From contig NZ_AWQQ01000118.1 of the NCBI RefSeq assembly GCF_002607855.1, positions 1 to 45,233 of the forward strand: a stretch of DNA of 45,233 nt. The letters run 5' to 3'. The position numbers and the translations under genes were made by a program. Origin of the DNA: Desulforamulus profundi. Its GTDB lineage: Bacteria > Bacillota_B > Desulfotomaculia > Desulfotomaculales > Desulfotomaculaceae. The notes beneath the pieces are model-generated. The model ran no database searches, was not told the origin of the DNA, and saw nothing but the letters and a program-made list of their open reading frames with translations. The number at the start of each line of letters is the position of its first letter. Position 1 is the first letter of the stretch. Below, one piece after another: positions 33,893 through 43,407 of this stretch.

Positions 33893-34993
33893 TTGACCAT
33901 TAAGACCGAAGAATTTCTGTTAAACCTGGGTCCCCAGCACCCCAGTACCCACGGGGTGTTCAGGATTGTTTTAACCCTGGACGGCGAAACCGTGGTAAAG
34001 GCGGTGCCGGTGCCGGGCTATTTGCACAGGGGCATTGAAAAGCTCGCCGAGTCCCGGACCTATACCCAGGTGATTCCTTACACCGACCGTCTGGATTACC
34101 TGACCGGCATGCTGATGAACTGGGGTTATGTTTATGCAGTGGAAAAGTTAATGGACGTGGAAGTGCCGGAGCGGGCTGAATATATCCGGGTTATCGTCGG
34201 GGAACTGGCCAGGATTGCCAGCCACCTGGTGGCCACCGGCGCCTACGCCGCCGATATCGGAGGACTGACCGGCTTTATTTACACCTTCCGGGACCGGGAA
34301 GAAATCATGGACCTGCTTGAAATGATCAGCGGTGCCCGGTTGACCCCCAGCTACATGCGCATCGGCGGTGTGGCCGACGACATTCCGGAGGGTTTTATCG
34401 AGAAGTGTCGCAAGTTTATTGATTACCTGCCCGAAGCCATTGAAGAATATAACGGGTTAATCACCGGCAACGAGATCTTTCAGGCCAGAACTAAGAATGT
34501 GGCTGTTTTATCAGCAGAGAAGGCCATTGACATGAGTCTGTCCGGCCCGGTCCTCAGGGCTTCAGGGGTGAATTACGACCTCCGCAAGGCCAGACCCTAC
34601 GGCGTATATGAGCGCTTTGAGTTTGAAGTGCCCCTGGGCACCAAAGGAGACTGTTTCGACCGTTATTATGTTCGCCTTTTGGAGATGGAGCAGTCGGCCA
34701 AAATAATTCGTCAAGCCCTGGACCAACTGCCCGAGGGTCCCATTAAAGGAAAGGTCCCCAAGGTGATTAAACCGCCGGTGGGTGAGGCCTACGCCGAAAT
34801 TGAAAGTTCCAAGGGGATCATGGGAACCTATGTGGTCAGTGACGGCAGCACCAAACCCTACCGGGTGCATTTCCGCCGCCCGTCCTTTGTGAATTTAGGC
34901 TACCTGGATGAAATGCTGCGGGGCTGGAAAATTGCCGATGTGATTGCCATTCTGGGCAGCATTGACATCGTTTTGGGTGAAGTAGACGCGTAG
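33893..34993 (+). CDS. nuoD: Complex I subunit D (49-kDa type)
   Basis: Hydrogenase-like large subunit forming the quinone pocket with NuoB. The 366-residue protein has [37 protein letters not shown], and the C-terminal [21 protein letters not shown] and [14 protein letters not shown] 33893 after GAGAGGTGA. Intact. Confidence 0.96.
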   Translation: MTIKTEEFLLNLGPQHPSTHGVFRIVLTLDGETVVKAVPVPGYLHRGIEKLAESRTYTQVIPYTDRLDYLTGMLMNWGYVYAVEKLMDVEVPERAEYIRVIVGELARIASHLVATGAYAADIGGLTGFIYTFRDREEIMDLLEMISGARLTPSYMRIGGVADDIPEGFIEKCRKFIDYLPEAIEEYNGLITGNEIFQARTKNVAVLSAEKAIDMSLSGPVLRASGVNYDLRKARPYGVYERFEFEVPLGTKGDCFDRYYVRLLEMEQSAKIIRQALDQLPEGPIKGKVPKVIKPPVGEAYAEIESSKGIMGTYVVSDGSTKPYRVHFRRPSFVNLGYLDEMLRGWKIADVIAILGSIDIVLGEVDA

Positions 34994-35013
34994 AAAGTGG
35001 GGAGTGAGGCAGA

Positions 35014-36063
35014 GTGGAGAACCTCTTTGTAAATATGGCCAGCGGGATGCGCTCCCTGCTGGCATCCGCCGGCCTACCCGATGCGGCAACGGATTTTGTC
35101 CTGATGTTCCTGAAGTTAGGCGCCATTCTGGTTTACATTTTAATCAGCGCCCTCTGGCTGGTGTACATGGAAAGAAAGGTATCCGCGTACATGCAGTGCC
35201 GCATCGGTCCCAACCGGGTGGGCCCGCTGGGATTGCTGCAGACCACCGCGGATATAGGCAAATTGATCAGTAAGGAGATTATTATACCCCGCTGTGCGGA
35301 TAAAAAACTGTTTTTACTGGGACCCATTTTAATTTTTATGCCGCCCCTGGCGGTCTTTGCGGTAGCCCCCTTCGGCAAAGACATGGTGGCCATCGATATG
35401 AATATCGGTGTCTACTATTTCCTGGCGGTGGCCTCCCTGTCCACCGTTATCGTCTGGATGTCCGGCTGGGCCTCCAACAATAAATACTCCCTCATCGGCA
35501 GTATGCGGGTGGTGGCCCAGATGGTCAGCTATGAAATGCCTTTGATCCTGTCCATCGTGGGGGTCATCATCCTCACCGGCACCCTGAACATGAGTGAGAT
35601 TATCGTAGCCCAGGAAAACGTTTGGTTTATCTTTTTACAACCCCTGGGGTTTTTGGTTTATTTGATTGCCGGCGTAGCAGAAACCAACCGGGCTCCCTTT
35701 GACCTGGTGGAAGGGGAGTCGGAGATCATTTGCGGCCCCTTTACCGAGTACAGCGGGATGGGGTTTGCCATGTTTTTCCTGGCGGAATATGCCAATGTGG
35801 TTCTGGTATCCGTCATGGCCACCACGCTGTTTTTAGGCGGCTGGCACGCGCCCTTTAGTCTTACTTTTATTCCCTCCTGGATCTGGTTCCTGCTCAAGGT
35901 CTATGGCATGATTTTCCTCTTCATGTGGTTCCGCTGGACCTATCCCCGTATCCGGGTGGACCAGTTGATGGAATTTGGCTGGAAGGTGCTGGTGCCTCTT
36001 TCCATTGCCAATATTTTCGTAACCGGCATCGGTAAATACCTGTACCAGACCATAAGGTGGTGA
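35014..36063 (+). CDS. nuoH: Complex I subunit H
   Basis: Membrane subunit that links the Q site to the proton channels; about eight helices. Motifs: YMERKVSAYMQCRIGPNRVGP, GWASNNKYSLIGSMR, AETNRAPFDLVEGESEI, and FLFMWFRWTYPRIRVDQLM. GTG 35014 start. 349 residues, intact. Confidence 0.96.
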   Translation: MENLFVNMASGMRSLLASAGLPDAATDFVLMFLKLGAILVYILISALWLVYMERKVSAYMQCRIGPNRVGPLGLLQTTADIGKLISKEIIIPRCADKKLFLLGPILIFMPPLAVFAVAPFGKDMVAIDMNIGVYYFLAVASLSTVIVWMSGWASNNKYSLIGSMRVVAQMVSYEMPLILSIVGVIILTGTLNMSEIIVAQENVWFIFLQPLGFLVYLIAGVAETNRAPFDLVEGESEIICGPFTEYSGMGFAMFFLAEYANVVLVSVMATTLFLGGWHAPFSLTFIPSWIWFLLKVYGMIFLFMWFRWTYPRIRVDQLMEFGWKVLVPLSIANIFVTGIGKYLYQTIRW

Positions 36064-36071
36064 TCTAGCGC

Positions 36072-36566
36072 ATGGCAAAAGGACTTATAAAAGGATTGGG
36101 GATTACGTTAAATCGTTTTTTTAAACCCAAGGTTACGGTGCAGTACCCCGAGGAGCGCCTGCCCCTGCCGGACCGTTTTTACGGCAGGCCGGAATTTTAT
36201 TACGACAAGTGCATTGCCTGCAACCAGTGTGTGCATGCCTGCCCCAACCGGGTGATTAAGCTGGAAACCGAGACGGTGGATAAGAAAAAAGTGGTCATAA
36301 AATACGATTTTGACCAGCAGTACTGCCTGTTCTGCGGCCTGTGTCAGGAAGCCTGCCCCAAAGACGCCATCAAATTTACCAAGGACTTTGAACTGACCCA
36401 GTATAACCGCCCGGACATTAAAATTGAGTTTGTGAAGCCGGAACAGGTGGAGAGAAAGAAAGCGGAAATCAAAAAAGCCGCCGCTGAAAAGGCGGCTGCC
36501 GAGGCGGCCAAAGTAAAGGAACAAGAGGAGCAAAACCCGGCGGCAGCGGGCAAGGAGGGGAGTTAA
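36072..36566 (+). CDS. nuoI: Complex I subunit I, two [4Fe-4S] clusters
   Basis: Ferredoxin-like subunit with two CxxCxxCxxxCP motifs: Cys47, 50, 53, 57 (CIACNQCVHACP) and Cys85, 88, 91, 95 (CLFCGLCQEACP). The last 35 residues are an Ala/Lys/Glu-rich charged tail, absent from the compact E. coli type. Without NuoEFG, this subunit is the likely entry point for electrons from ferredoxin or another donor. ATG 36072, eight bases after nuoH. Confidence 0.96.
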   Translation: MAKGLIKGLGITLNRFFKPKVTVQYPEERLPLPDRFYGRPEFYYDKCIACNQCVHACPNRVIKLETETVDKKKVVIKYDFDQQYCLFCGLCQEACPKDAIKFTKDFELTQYNRPDIKIEFVKPEQVERKKAEIKKAAAEKAAAEAAKVKEQEEQNPAAAGKEGS

Positions 36567-36567
36567 G

Positions 36568-37086
36568 GTGGAAAATATCTATAGTTTTATTGCCTTTATC
36601 CTGCTCAGCGGCATGGTCCTGGGTTCCGCCCTGCTGGTGGTCACGTTGAAGAACCTGGTTCACAGCGTGCTCTGGCTGATTGTCACCTTCATTGGGGTGG
36701 CAGGGATCTTTCTCCTGCTGAACGCGGACTTTGTGGCGGCGGTTCAGGTGCTGGTTTATGCCGGTGCGGTATGCATTATGATCGCCTTTGGCGTCATGCT
36801 GGTGCAGAGAATTGACATGGCCAACTCCAACCCGGTCAACTGGCGTTTTAAAATTGCCGCACCTTTGGTAGGCGGACTGTTCATCGTCATCGGGCTGCTG
36901 ACCGCCAGGGCCCAGTGGGTGGTGGCCGGCCAGGAGGTGCCGGAGAAAACGGTGCAGAACCTGGCCCCCATTTTAATGCAGGATTTTGTCATTCCCTTCG
37001 AAGTGGCGGCCATTTTGCTGACCGTGGCCTTAACAGGCTCCCTGGTGCTGGTGAAGGAGGTGAAGGCAAATGGCGACAGGTCTTAA
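36568..37086 (+). CDS. nuoJ: Complex I subunit J
   Basis: Membrane subunit with five predicted helices, including HSVLWLIVTFIGVAGIFLLL and the conserved QVLVYAGAVCIMIAFGVML. 172 residues from GTG 36568. It overlaps nuoK by 17 bases. Confidence 0.95.
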   Translation: MENIYSFIAFILLSGMVLGSALLVVTLKNLVHSVLWLIVTFIGVAGIFLLLNADFVAAVQVLVYAGAVCIMIAFGVMLVQRIDMANSNPVNWRFKIAAPLVGGLFIVIGLLTARAQWVVAGQEVPEKTVQNLAPILMQDFVIPFEVAAILLTVALTGSLVLVKEVKANGDRS

Positions 37087-37387
37087 TCCTTCTTATTTTA
37101 TCGCCCTGAGTGCGGCCCTCTTTGCCATCGGGTTGTACGGCGCCATTTCCAGAAAAAATGCCATTGCAGTGCTCATCTCCATTGAATTGATGTTAACAGC
37201 GGTGAATATTAACCTGGTGGCTTTTAACAAATTTCTGACCCCGGAAGCTTTTATCGGCCAGATTTTTGCCATCTTCGTCATTACCGTGGCAGCGGCGGAA
37301 GTGGGTTTGGGATTGGCCATTGTCATTGCCATTTACCGCAATCGCAAATCGGTTGACCTTGATGATTTTGATTGGATGAAGTGGTAG
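37070..37387 (+). CDS. nuoK: Complex I subunit K
   Basis: Three-helix subunit related to MrpC. 105 residues, with IGLYGAISRKNAIAVLISIELMLTAVNINLVAF (the two buried Glu sites lie in ISIELM and in AAAEVGLGLAIV). ATG 37070 lies inside the nuoJ end. Confidence 0.96.
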   Translation: MATGLNPSYFIALSAALFAIGLYGAISRKNAIAVLISIELMLTAVNINLVAFNKFLTPEAFIGQIFAIFVITVAAAEVGLGLAIVIAIYRNRKSVDLDDFDWMKW

Positions 37388-37411
37388 GGGTGGAAGGTAG
37401 GTGTTAACGGA

Positions 37412-39344
37412 ATGGTTGAGTTTGCTTTACGTCATGCCTGGTTGGTGCCCCTGTTGCCGGCCCTGGCCTTTGCGATGATCGTCTTTCTGACCAGACCCTG
37501 GCCAAAACTGAGTTCGGCGGTCTCTATCGCGGCAATCTTCTCGTCCTTTGTTTTGTCATCGGCCATTGCTACGGGGTGTTCACCAATCCGGCATTTATCG
37601 AAAAACCGCTGGTTTATTTCCTGCGCTGGTTTGGCATGGAAGGGTTTACAGTGCATGTGGGGGTCATGCTGGACCCCACCTCCACCATGATGTTGTTTAT
37701 GGTATCCCTGGTGGCCACCTTGATTCAAATTTACTCCACCGGTTACATGGAGGATGATCCGCAGTACTCGGTATTTTTCTCTTACCTCTCCCTGTTTGCC
37801 GCCTCCATGCTGGGACTGGTGATCTCCAGCAACCTGCTGCAGATGTTTGTGATGTGGGAACTGGTGGGGCTGTGTTCATTTCTCTTAATCGGCTTTTACA
37901 CCTTTAAAATATCCGCCCGGGAAGCGGCGAAAAAAGCTTTTATGACCACCCGCATCGGTGACTTTGGGATGCTGCTGGGTCTGCTGTTTTTGCAAATTGT
38001 TTTTGGTACACTGGATTTAACGGAGCTGACCCAAAGGGTGCCGGCCTACGAGCAGTTCGGCATTTCCCTGGGGCTGCTGACCCTCATTGCCATCCTGGTG
38101 TTTATCGGTCCCATCGGTAAGTCTGGTCAGTTTCCGCTGCACGTCTGGCTGCCCGACGCCATGGAAGGCCCTACCCCGGTATCTGCTTTGATCCACGCCG
38201 CCACCATGGTGGTGGCAGGTGTTTACCTGGTGGGCAGAACCCTGTTCCTGTTTGCTGAAGTCCCCGGCGCTATGGAAGTCGTGGCCTTTACCGGCGCCTT
38301 CACGGCGTTGTTTGCGGCCACCATTGCCATTACCCAGAGGGAAATTAAGCGTATTTTGGCCTACTCCACGGTATCCCAACTGGGCTATATGATGCTGGCC
38401 CTGGGGGTGGGCAGCCTGTCCGCCAGTATGTTCCACCTCTGGACCCACGCCTTCTTCAAAGCGCTGATGTTCCTGGGGGCCGGTTCGGTACTGCATGCCC
38501 TGCATCACAAGGCAGACGTCTGGGATATGGGCGGCCTGATTAAAAAGATGCCCATCACCGGCTGGACCTTTGTTGTCGGGGGGCTGGCCATTGCAGGGAT
38601 TCCGCCCTTTGCCGGGTTTTGGTCAAAGGACGAAATATTAGCGGTAACGATGCAGTATGCCACACATGGCCACATCCTGGGCTACCTTCTGTTCTTTATG
38701 GCAGCCTTCACGGCCTTTCTGACGGCCTTCTATATGTGGCGGATGATTTTCCTGGCCTTCTTTGGTAAGGAGAAACCGGAAAACCATCCCCATGAATCTC
38801 CCTGGAACATGGCTTTTCCCCTGATCGTTTTAGCGGTTTTATCCACCGTGGGCGGTTTAATCGGCACTCCCTGGGCCAACTACTGGGGTGAGTGGATCCA
38901 TTTCGGTCAGCCTCACCACGGGGAACCCGCCATTGGTTTAATGCTGCTGTCGGTATTTCTGGGCGTGGCCGGCATTGGCCTGGCTTACATTTTTTACTAT
39001 AAGGACGAAGAAAAGCAAAGGGTTAAACAGCTGGCTGAGCGTTATCAAACCCTCTACAGGATTTCCTATAACAAGTACTATGTGGACGAATTGTACCAGT
39101 GGTTTACCCGGTCCGTGGTGGATGCCGGCGCAGGGTGCTGTACTGGTTTGACATCCACGTGGTGGATGGCATTGTGGACGGCCTGGCCGGAATTACCCGG
39201 ACTTCCGGCAAGGGTCTCCGTTACTTGCAGACAGGGAAACTGCAGACCTATGCCCTGGTGTTCTTCCTGGCCGTACTGGTTATCACGGTGGTGCTGGCCT
39301 TTGGCAATCCCACTTCGGCCGGTATCCTGGGAGGTGGTAAATAG
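37412..39344 (+). CDS. nuoL: Complex I subunit L, two frameshifts as read
   Basis: Antiporter-like proton-pumping subunit with a long lateral helix. The main part shows MWELVGLCSFLLIGFY, PLHVWLPDAMEGPTPVSALIHAATMVVAGVYL split over about residues 235-270, and IAGIPPFAGFWSKDEIL. The N-terminal 53 residues (ATG 37412) join after one missing T at 37570, giving AIAYGVFTNPAFIE. The C-terminal lateral helix and last membrane helix join after one missing base at 39131/39132, giving DAGARVLYWFDIH. Restored length is 644 residues. Ends one base before the nuoM ATG. Confidence 0.93.
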
Positions 39345-40858
39345 ATGAATATCCCGGTATTAACGTTGACCTTGCTGGCCCCTATTATCGCTGCTCTGAT
39401 CATTGTCTTTATTCCCAAAGAAGAAGAGAAGCTCTGCAAGTGGGTGGCGGCCCTGGGAACAGGGGTTGCCCTGGCCCTTAGTCTTTATGTGTATTTTGGC
39501 TATGACCAGTCTGTGGGCGGCTTGCAGTGGGTTGATTTCGGCAGGCCCGTTCCCTGGATTCGTGATTTGGGTGTTTCCTACTACATGGCGGTGGACGGCT
39601 TAAGTTTACCCATGTTGCTGCTGACCAACTTGATTGGTTTTGCCGCGGTCTTTGCCTCCTGGAATGTCAGCCACCGGGCCAAGGAACTCATGATTTACCT
39701 GCTGGTTCTCATTGCGGGCGTCATGGGGACCTTTATCGCCCAGGATTTATTTATCTTCCTGTTATTCTACGAGGTTGTGGTGATCCCCATTTACATTATG
39801 GTGATTATCTGGGGGAGCTCCAAGCGGGTCACCAAGGAATACGCCGGCATGAAGCTGACCATCTACCTGCTGATCGGGTCGGCCTTCCTGCTGGTGGGTG
39901 TCATCGCTACCTTTGTTGAGTCGGTAGCCATCACAGGTACGCCCAATATGAGTTTTGAGGGGCTGGCCCGGGTGGCCTTTCCGGAAGAGTTTCAGATCTA
40001 TATGTTTGGCTTGATGCTGCTGGGCTTTGGTTCGCTGCTCTCCATGTGGCCTTTCCACTCCTGGTCACCGGACGGCTATGCCGGCGCTCCCACCGCCGTA
40101 TCCATGATCCACGCCGGCGTGCTGAAAAAGATCGGGGGCTACGGCTTAATCCGGGTGGCAATTTTCGTCTTGCCCCTGGGCGCCAAGTTCTGGGCTCCCT
40201 GGATTGCGGTGCTGGGGGTCATCGGGGTGGCCTATGCCGCCATGGGCGCGCTGGCCCAGAAGGACCTCAAATATCTTGTGGGTTACTCGTCAGTCTCCCA
40301 CATGGGCTATGTTTTACTGGGTGTCGCTTCCCTGGGGGTGATCGGGGTCAACGGGGCGGTGGCCAATATGTTTGCCCACGGGGTGATGGCGGCACTGTTC
40401 TTCTCCATGATCGGGTTCATTTACGAGAAAACCCACACCCGCTGGATTCCGGACCTGGGCGGCTTGTCCCACCAGGCGCCCCGCTGTCGGTGGGATTCAT
40501 GATGGCGGCCATGGCTTCCCTGGGATTGCCCGGTTTAATCAGCTTTATCCCGGAGTTTACCATTTTCGTGGAGTCCTTCAGGGTCTTTGGCTGGCTGGCG
40601 GTGCTGGCCATTGCCGGTATCATTATCACGGCGCTGTATGTGCTGCGGGCAGGAGCCAATACCTTGTTTGGTCCGGCCCGAGAGGAATACAACCACGTTA
40701 GGGATATCAGGGGCCCGGAACTGGTACCGCTGGTGGTGCTTGGCGGTGTCCTGGTGCTCGGCGGGATTCTTCCCTCGCTTCTCTTTGATATGGTGAACAG
40801 CGGGGTGGCGCCCATTATGGCACATATTCAGGAAGCCCTGCAGATAGGGGGGAGATAA
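39345..40858 (+). CDS. nuoM: Complex I subunit M, frameshifted as read
   Basis: Antiporter-like subunit with about 14 helices: FLLFYEVVVIPIYIMVIIWG, MWPFHSWSPDGYAGAPTAVSMIHAGVLKKIGGYGLIR (positions about 225-265), and LVGYSSVSHMGYVLLG. One missing G at 40483 breaks the frame after GGLSHQAPR; with it the sequence continues LSVGFMMAAMASLGLPGL and ends at 40858, 504 residues. Directly followed by nuoN. Confidence 0.93.
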
Positions 40859-42289
40859 ATGAACTTTGACTTTTCCCTTTTAACAACCGAACTGGCCATG
40901 TTTGTACTCGGGTTAACCACCTTTGTGCTGGGTCTGGTGGCTCCCTCCGCCTCCCGCAGGGGGTTGGGCAGCTTCGCTGTGCTGGGTCTCCTGCTGGTGC
41001 TGGTAATTACCGTCGTCAACTGGTCCAACCAGGGAGAACTGCTGAACGGCATGTACCTGGTGGACGGTTACGCCAATTTCTTCAAGATGATATTCTTAAC
41101 GGCAGCCATCCTGGTGATTTTCGGTTCTTTCCGGTATATCGACCAAAACGTCGGCAATCACTTCGAATATTATTCCACCGTCATCTTTGCCACCCTGGGC
41201 ATGGTCGTCATGGTCTCCGCAGGGGACTTTATCACCCTGTACCTGGGCATGGAACTGATGACCATCTCCTTCATTATCCTGGTGGCCTTCCGTTTCATTG
41301 AGGCGAAATCCCTGGAGGCCGGCATGAAATACCTGCTGCTGGCCGCCATGTCCTCGGCGGTTACCCTTTACGGTTTAAGCTTGGTATACGGGGCAACCGG
41401 AACCATCATCATCGGGCAGGTTGCTCAGGCCGTTGCCAGGGGGGGAGCAGACCCGCTCCTGATCGTGGGGCTGGTGATGCTGGTGGCGGGTCTTGGCTTT
41501 AAAGTAGCGGCTGTACCTTTTCATATGTGGTCCCCGGACGTTTACGAAGGCGCGCCGACACCGGTGACCTCCTTCCTGGCGGTGGGTTCCAAGGCAGCTT
41601 CCTTTGCGATTTTACTCCGGTTATTTTTAGGAGGTTTCGCAGGGGTGCATGACCGGTGGGCTCTGCCGGTGGCCGTCCTGGCTGCCTTGAGCATGCTGAT
41701 CGGCAACCTGGTGGCCATTCCCCAAACCAATATCAAAAGAATGCTTGCTTACTCCAGCATTGCCCAGGCCGGCTATATCCTGGTTGGCTTGGTGGCTGCC
41801 ACGGAAGCGGGCATCAAGGGCGTCATGTTTTATGCTTTCCTTTATGTCTTTGCCACCGTGGGAGCCTTTACGGTGGTGGCGGCGGTCTATAATAAGATTC
41901 AGAGCGACGAAATTGCCGACTATGCCGGTTTGGCTCAAAGGGCGCCGCTGGCGGCTACCGTCATGCTGGTTTGCCTGCTTTCCATGGCCGGCATACCGCC
42001 CCTGGCGGGTTTTGTGGGCAAATTCTACCTGTTTCAAACCGTGGTGGAAGGGTATATGTGGCTGGTTTACCTGGGCTTGATCATGAGCATGGTGTCGGTA
42101 TACTACTACCTGCGGGTGGTGCTGGTCATGTTCCGGGATGATCCCAAGGACCCGTCTCCCATCGAAATGGGCAGCGCTGCGACCCTAACTCTTTTTATCA
42201 CCCTGGTGACCACCATCGTACTTGGCATCTACCCCGGCCCCCTGGCGGAAATGGCCAACATGGCGGCCCAGTCCTTCTTCCTGCATTAG
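40859..42289 (+). CDS. nuoN: Complex I subunit N
   Basis: Third antiporter-like subunit, 476 residues, about 14 helices. Motifs: LYLGMELMTISFIILVAF, AVPFHMWSPDVYEGAPTPV, RMLAYSSIAQAGYILVGL, SMAGIPPLAGFVGKFYLF. Intact. ATG 40859 overlaps the nuoM end region with no gap. Last gene of the operon; a terminator follows. Confidence 0.96.
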   Translation: MNFDFSLLTTELAMFVLGLTTFVLGLVAPSASRRGLGSFAVLGLLLVLVITVVNWSNQGELLNGMYLVDGYANFFKMIFLTAAILVIFGSFRYIDQNVGNHFEYYSTVIFATLGMVVMVSAGDFITLYLGMELMTISFIILVAFRFIEAKSLEAGMKYLLLAAMSSAVTLYGLSLVYGATGTIIIGQVAQAVARGGADPLLIVGLVMLVAGLGFKVAAVPFHMWSPDVYEGAPTPVTSFLAVGSKAASFAILLRLFLGGFAGVHDRWALPVAVLAALSMLIGNLVAIPQTNIKRMLAYSSIAQAGYILVGLVAATEAGIKGVMFYAFLYVFATVGAFTVVAAVYNKIQSDEIADYAGLAQRAPLAATVMLVCLLSMAGIPPLAGFVGKFYLFQTVVEGYMWLVYLGLIMSMVSVYYYLRVVLVMFRDDPKDPSPIEMGSAATLTLFITLVTTIVLGIYPGPLAEMANMAAQSFFLH

Positions 42290-42310
42290 GCAAATCAATT
42301 TAGGTACAAG

Positions 42311-42348
42311 AAAATCTCCCGCATGCTGTGGTCGGTGGGAGATTTTTC
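42311..42348 (+). terminator. Intrinsic terminator after nuoN
   Basis: AAAATCTCCC (42311-42320) / GGGAGATTTT (42337-42346), 10-bp stem, followed by TC and more T. It closes the nuo operon. Confidence 0.88.
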
Positions 42349-42473
42349 TGTTTTTCGGAGCCGGGTTAAATTGCCTAATAATAAACTATTATCGTTAATC
42401 TTGAATTTAAAGGGAAAACCATGCATTGTCCAGAAAGAGATAATAGATTCTTTCCGGGAAAGAGGTAACAAAG

Positions 42474-42842
42474 GTGAAATTAAACAGAAAAGAATTGGGA
42501 AACAGGGGAGAAGAGGAGGCCGGCAAATTCCTTTGCGGGATGGGCTGGCAGGTCCTTGAAAAAAACTATCGCTGCCGAATTGGTGAACTGGATATCGTGG
42601 CCAGGGATACCACCGGTGCGCTGGTATTTGTGGAGGTGCGCTCCCGCAGCGGTGTAAGTCACGGTTTACCGGAAGAGAGTGTGGATTACAGAAAGCAAAA
42701 CAAGCTCAGGATGCTGGCCCAACAATACCTGCTGGCCCGCCCAAAGCTTGCCAATAGTTCCTGCCGCTTTGACGTGGTGGCAGTTTATTTCGATGAAGAT
42801 GGAAAGAAAAAATTCATCAGACATATTCCCAATGCCTTGTAG
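42474..42842 (+). CDS. yraN: UPF0102 family protein YraN
   Basis: A 122-residue endonuclease-like fold protein of unknown role. Family pattern: GNRGEEEAGKFLCGMGWQVLEKNYRC, GELDIVARD, FVEVRSRSG; the D...E-x-K-like core reads EVRSR. GTG 42474 after AAAGAGGTAA. In Bacillota it commonly follows rnhB, so the nuo operon appears to be inserted between the two. Confidence 0.93.
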   Translation: MKLNRKELGNRGEEEAGKFLCGMGWQVLEKNYRCRIGELDIVARDTTGALVFVEVRSRSGVSHGLPEESVDYRKQNKLRMLAQQYLLARPKLANSSCRFDVVAVYFDEDGKKKFIRHIPNAL

Positions 42843-42850
42843 ACAGCTAA

Positions 42851-43105
42851 CTAACTACCCTGGGCGTATCTGCAGAACTTCTTGCACTCCGGTTTGAAAA
42901 AGGGCGAGATGCAGTCTTCAGGGTAACCCGGCAGGCTTTCATAACACGCCGGAATGTTCTTCGGCCGGGAATAGGCACAGGCAACACAGGCCGGCGTGCA
43001 GCCATATCGTAAACAGGCCGTTCCACGGGTCCCGAAACCAAACTCCTGGTAGCAGCTTGGGGGACAATCACATCGATGATAGTTTAGATTTGGTCCGCCA
43101 CCCAT
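42851..43105 (-). CDS. Small cysteine-rich protein of unknown function
   Basis: An 84-residue protein with 11 cysteines, including HRCDCPPSC, GCTPACVAC and PECKKFC. I recognise no family. The start ATG 43105 is well supported by AAGGAGGACC five bases upstream. The number and spacing of Cys suggest metal or Fe-S binding, or a disulfide-rich fold. It lies 25 bases downstream of the 52-residue membrane protein gene on the same strand, so they are probably co-transcribed. Convergent with yraN, 8 bases apart. Confidence 0.75.
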   Translation of the reverse strand: MGGGPNLNYHRCDCPPSCYQEFGFGTRGTACLRYGCTPACVACAYSRPKNIPACYESLPGYPEDCISPFFKPECKKFCRYAQGS

Positions 43106-43130
43106 TCAAGGTCCTCCTTATGATAAAAAT

Positions 43131-43289
43131 TTATTTCCCCGGTCTTTTAAATTGAATGGTTCCCAGGACAAAAAAGGCGATACCCAGGAGACCAAACTCA
43201 ACTTTCTGATCCACAAAGAAACTTATAATAATAAATATTATTCCGGTGGTCCGTAATGATTTCGAAATGCTTGGGCGTTCCCGCTGCAC
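43131..43289 (-). CDS. 52-residue small membrane protein
   Basis: GTG 43289 follows AGAGGTGA at a good distance and opens a 52-residue frame ending at TAA 43131. After a basic N-terminus (MQRERPSISKSLRTTG) come two hydrophobic stretches, IIFIIISFF and FGLLGIAFFVLGTI, separated by VDQKVE, and a basic tail KRPGK. This is the pattern of a two-helix hairpin membrane protein. No family recognised. First gene of a likely two-gene unit with the Cys-rich protein. Confidence 0.7.
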   Translation of the reverse strand: MQRERPSISKSLRTTGIIFIIISFFVDQKVEFGLLGIAFFVLGTIQFKRPGK

Positions 43290-43337
43290 GATCGATCACC
43301 TCTGGTACTAATTTTAGCCTATGTTAACACGTACAGG

Positions 43338-43376
43338 TGAAAAAGAAAAGGGTTGGGCTGAAACAAAACCCCAACC
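43338..43376 (-). terminator. Intrinsic terminator after the MBL-fold gene
   Basis: On the minus strand GGTTGGG (43376-43370) pairs with CCCAACC (43357-43351) and is followed by CTTTTCTTTTTC. Confidence 0.85.
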
Positions 43377-43407
43377 AATTACTATACCCTATTGGTATTC
43401 CGGTCTT

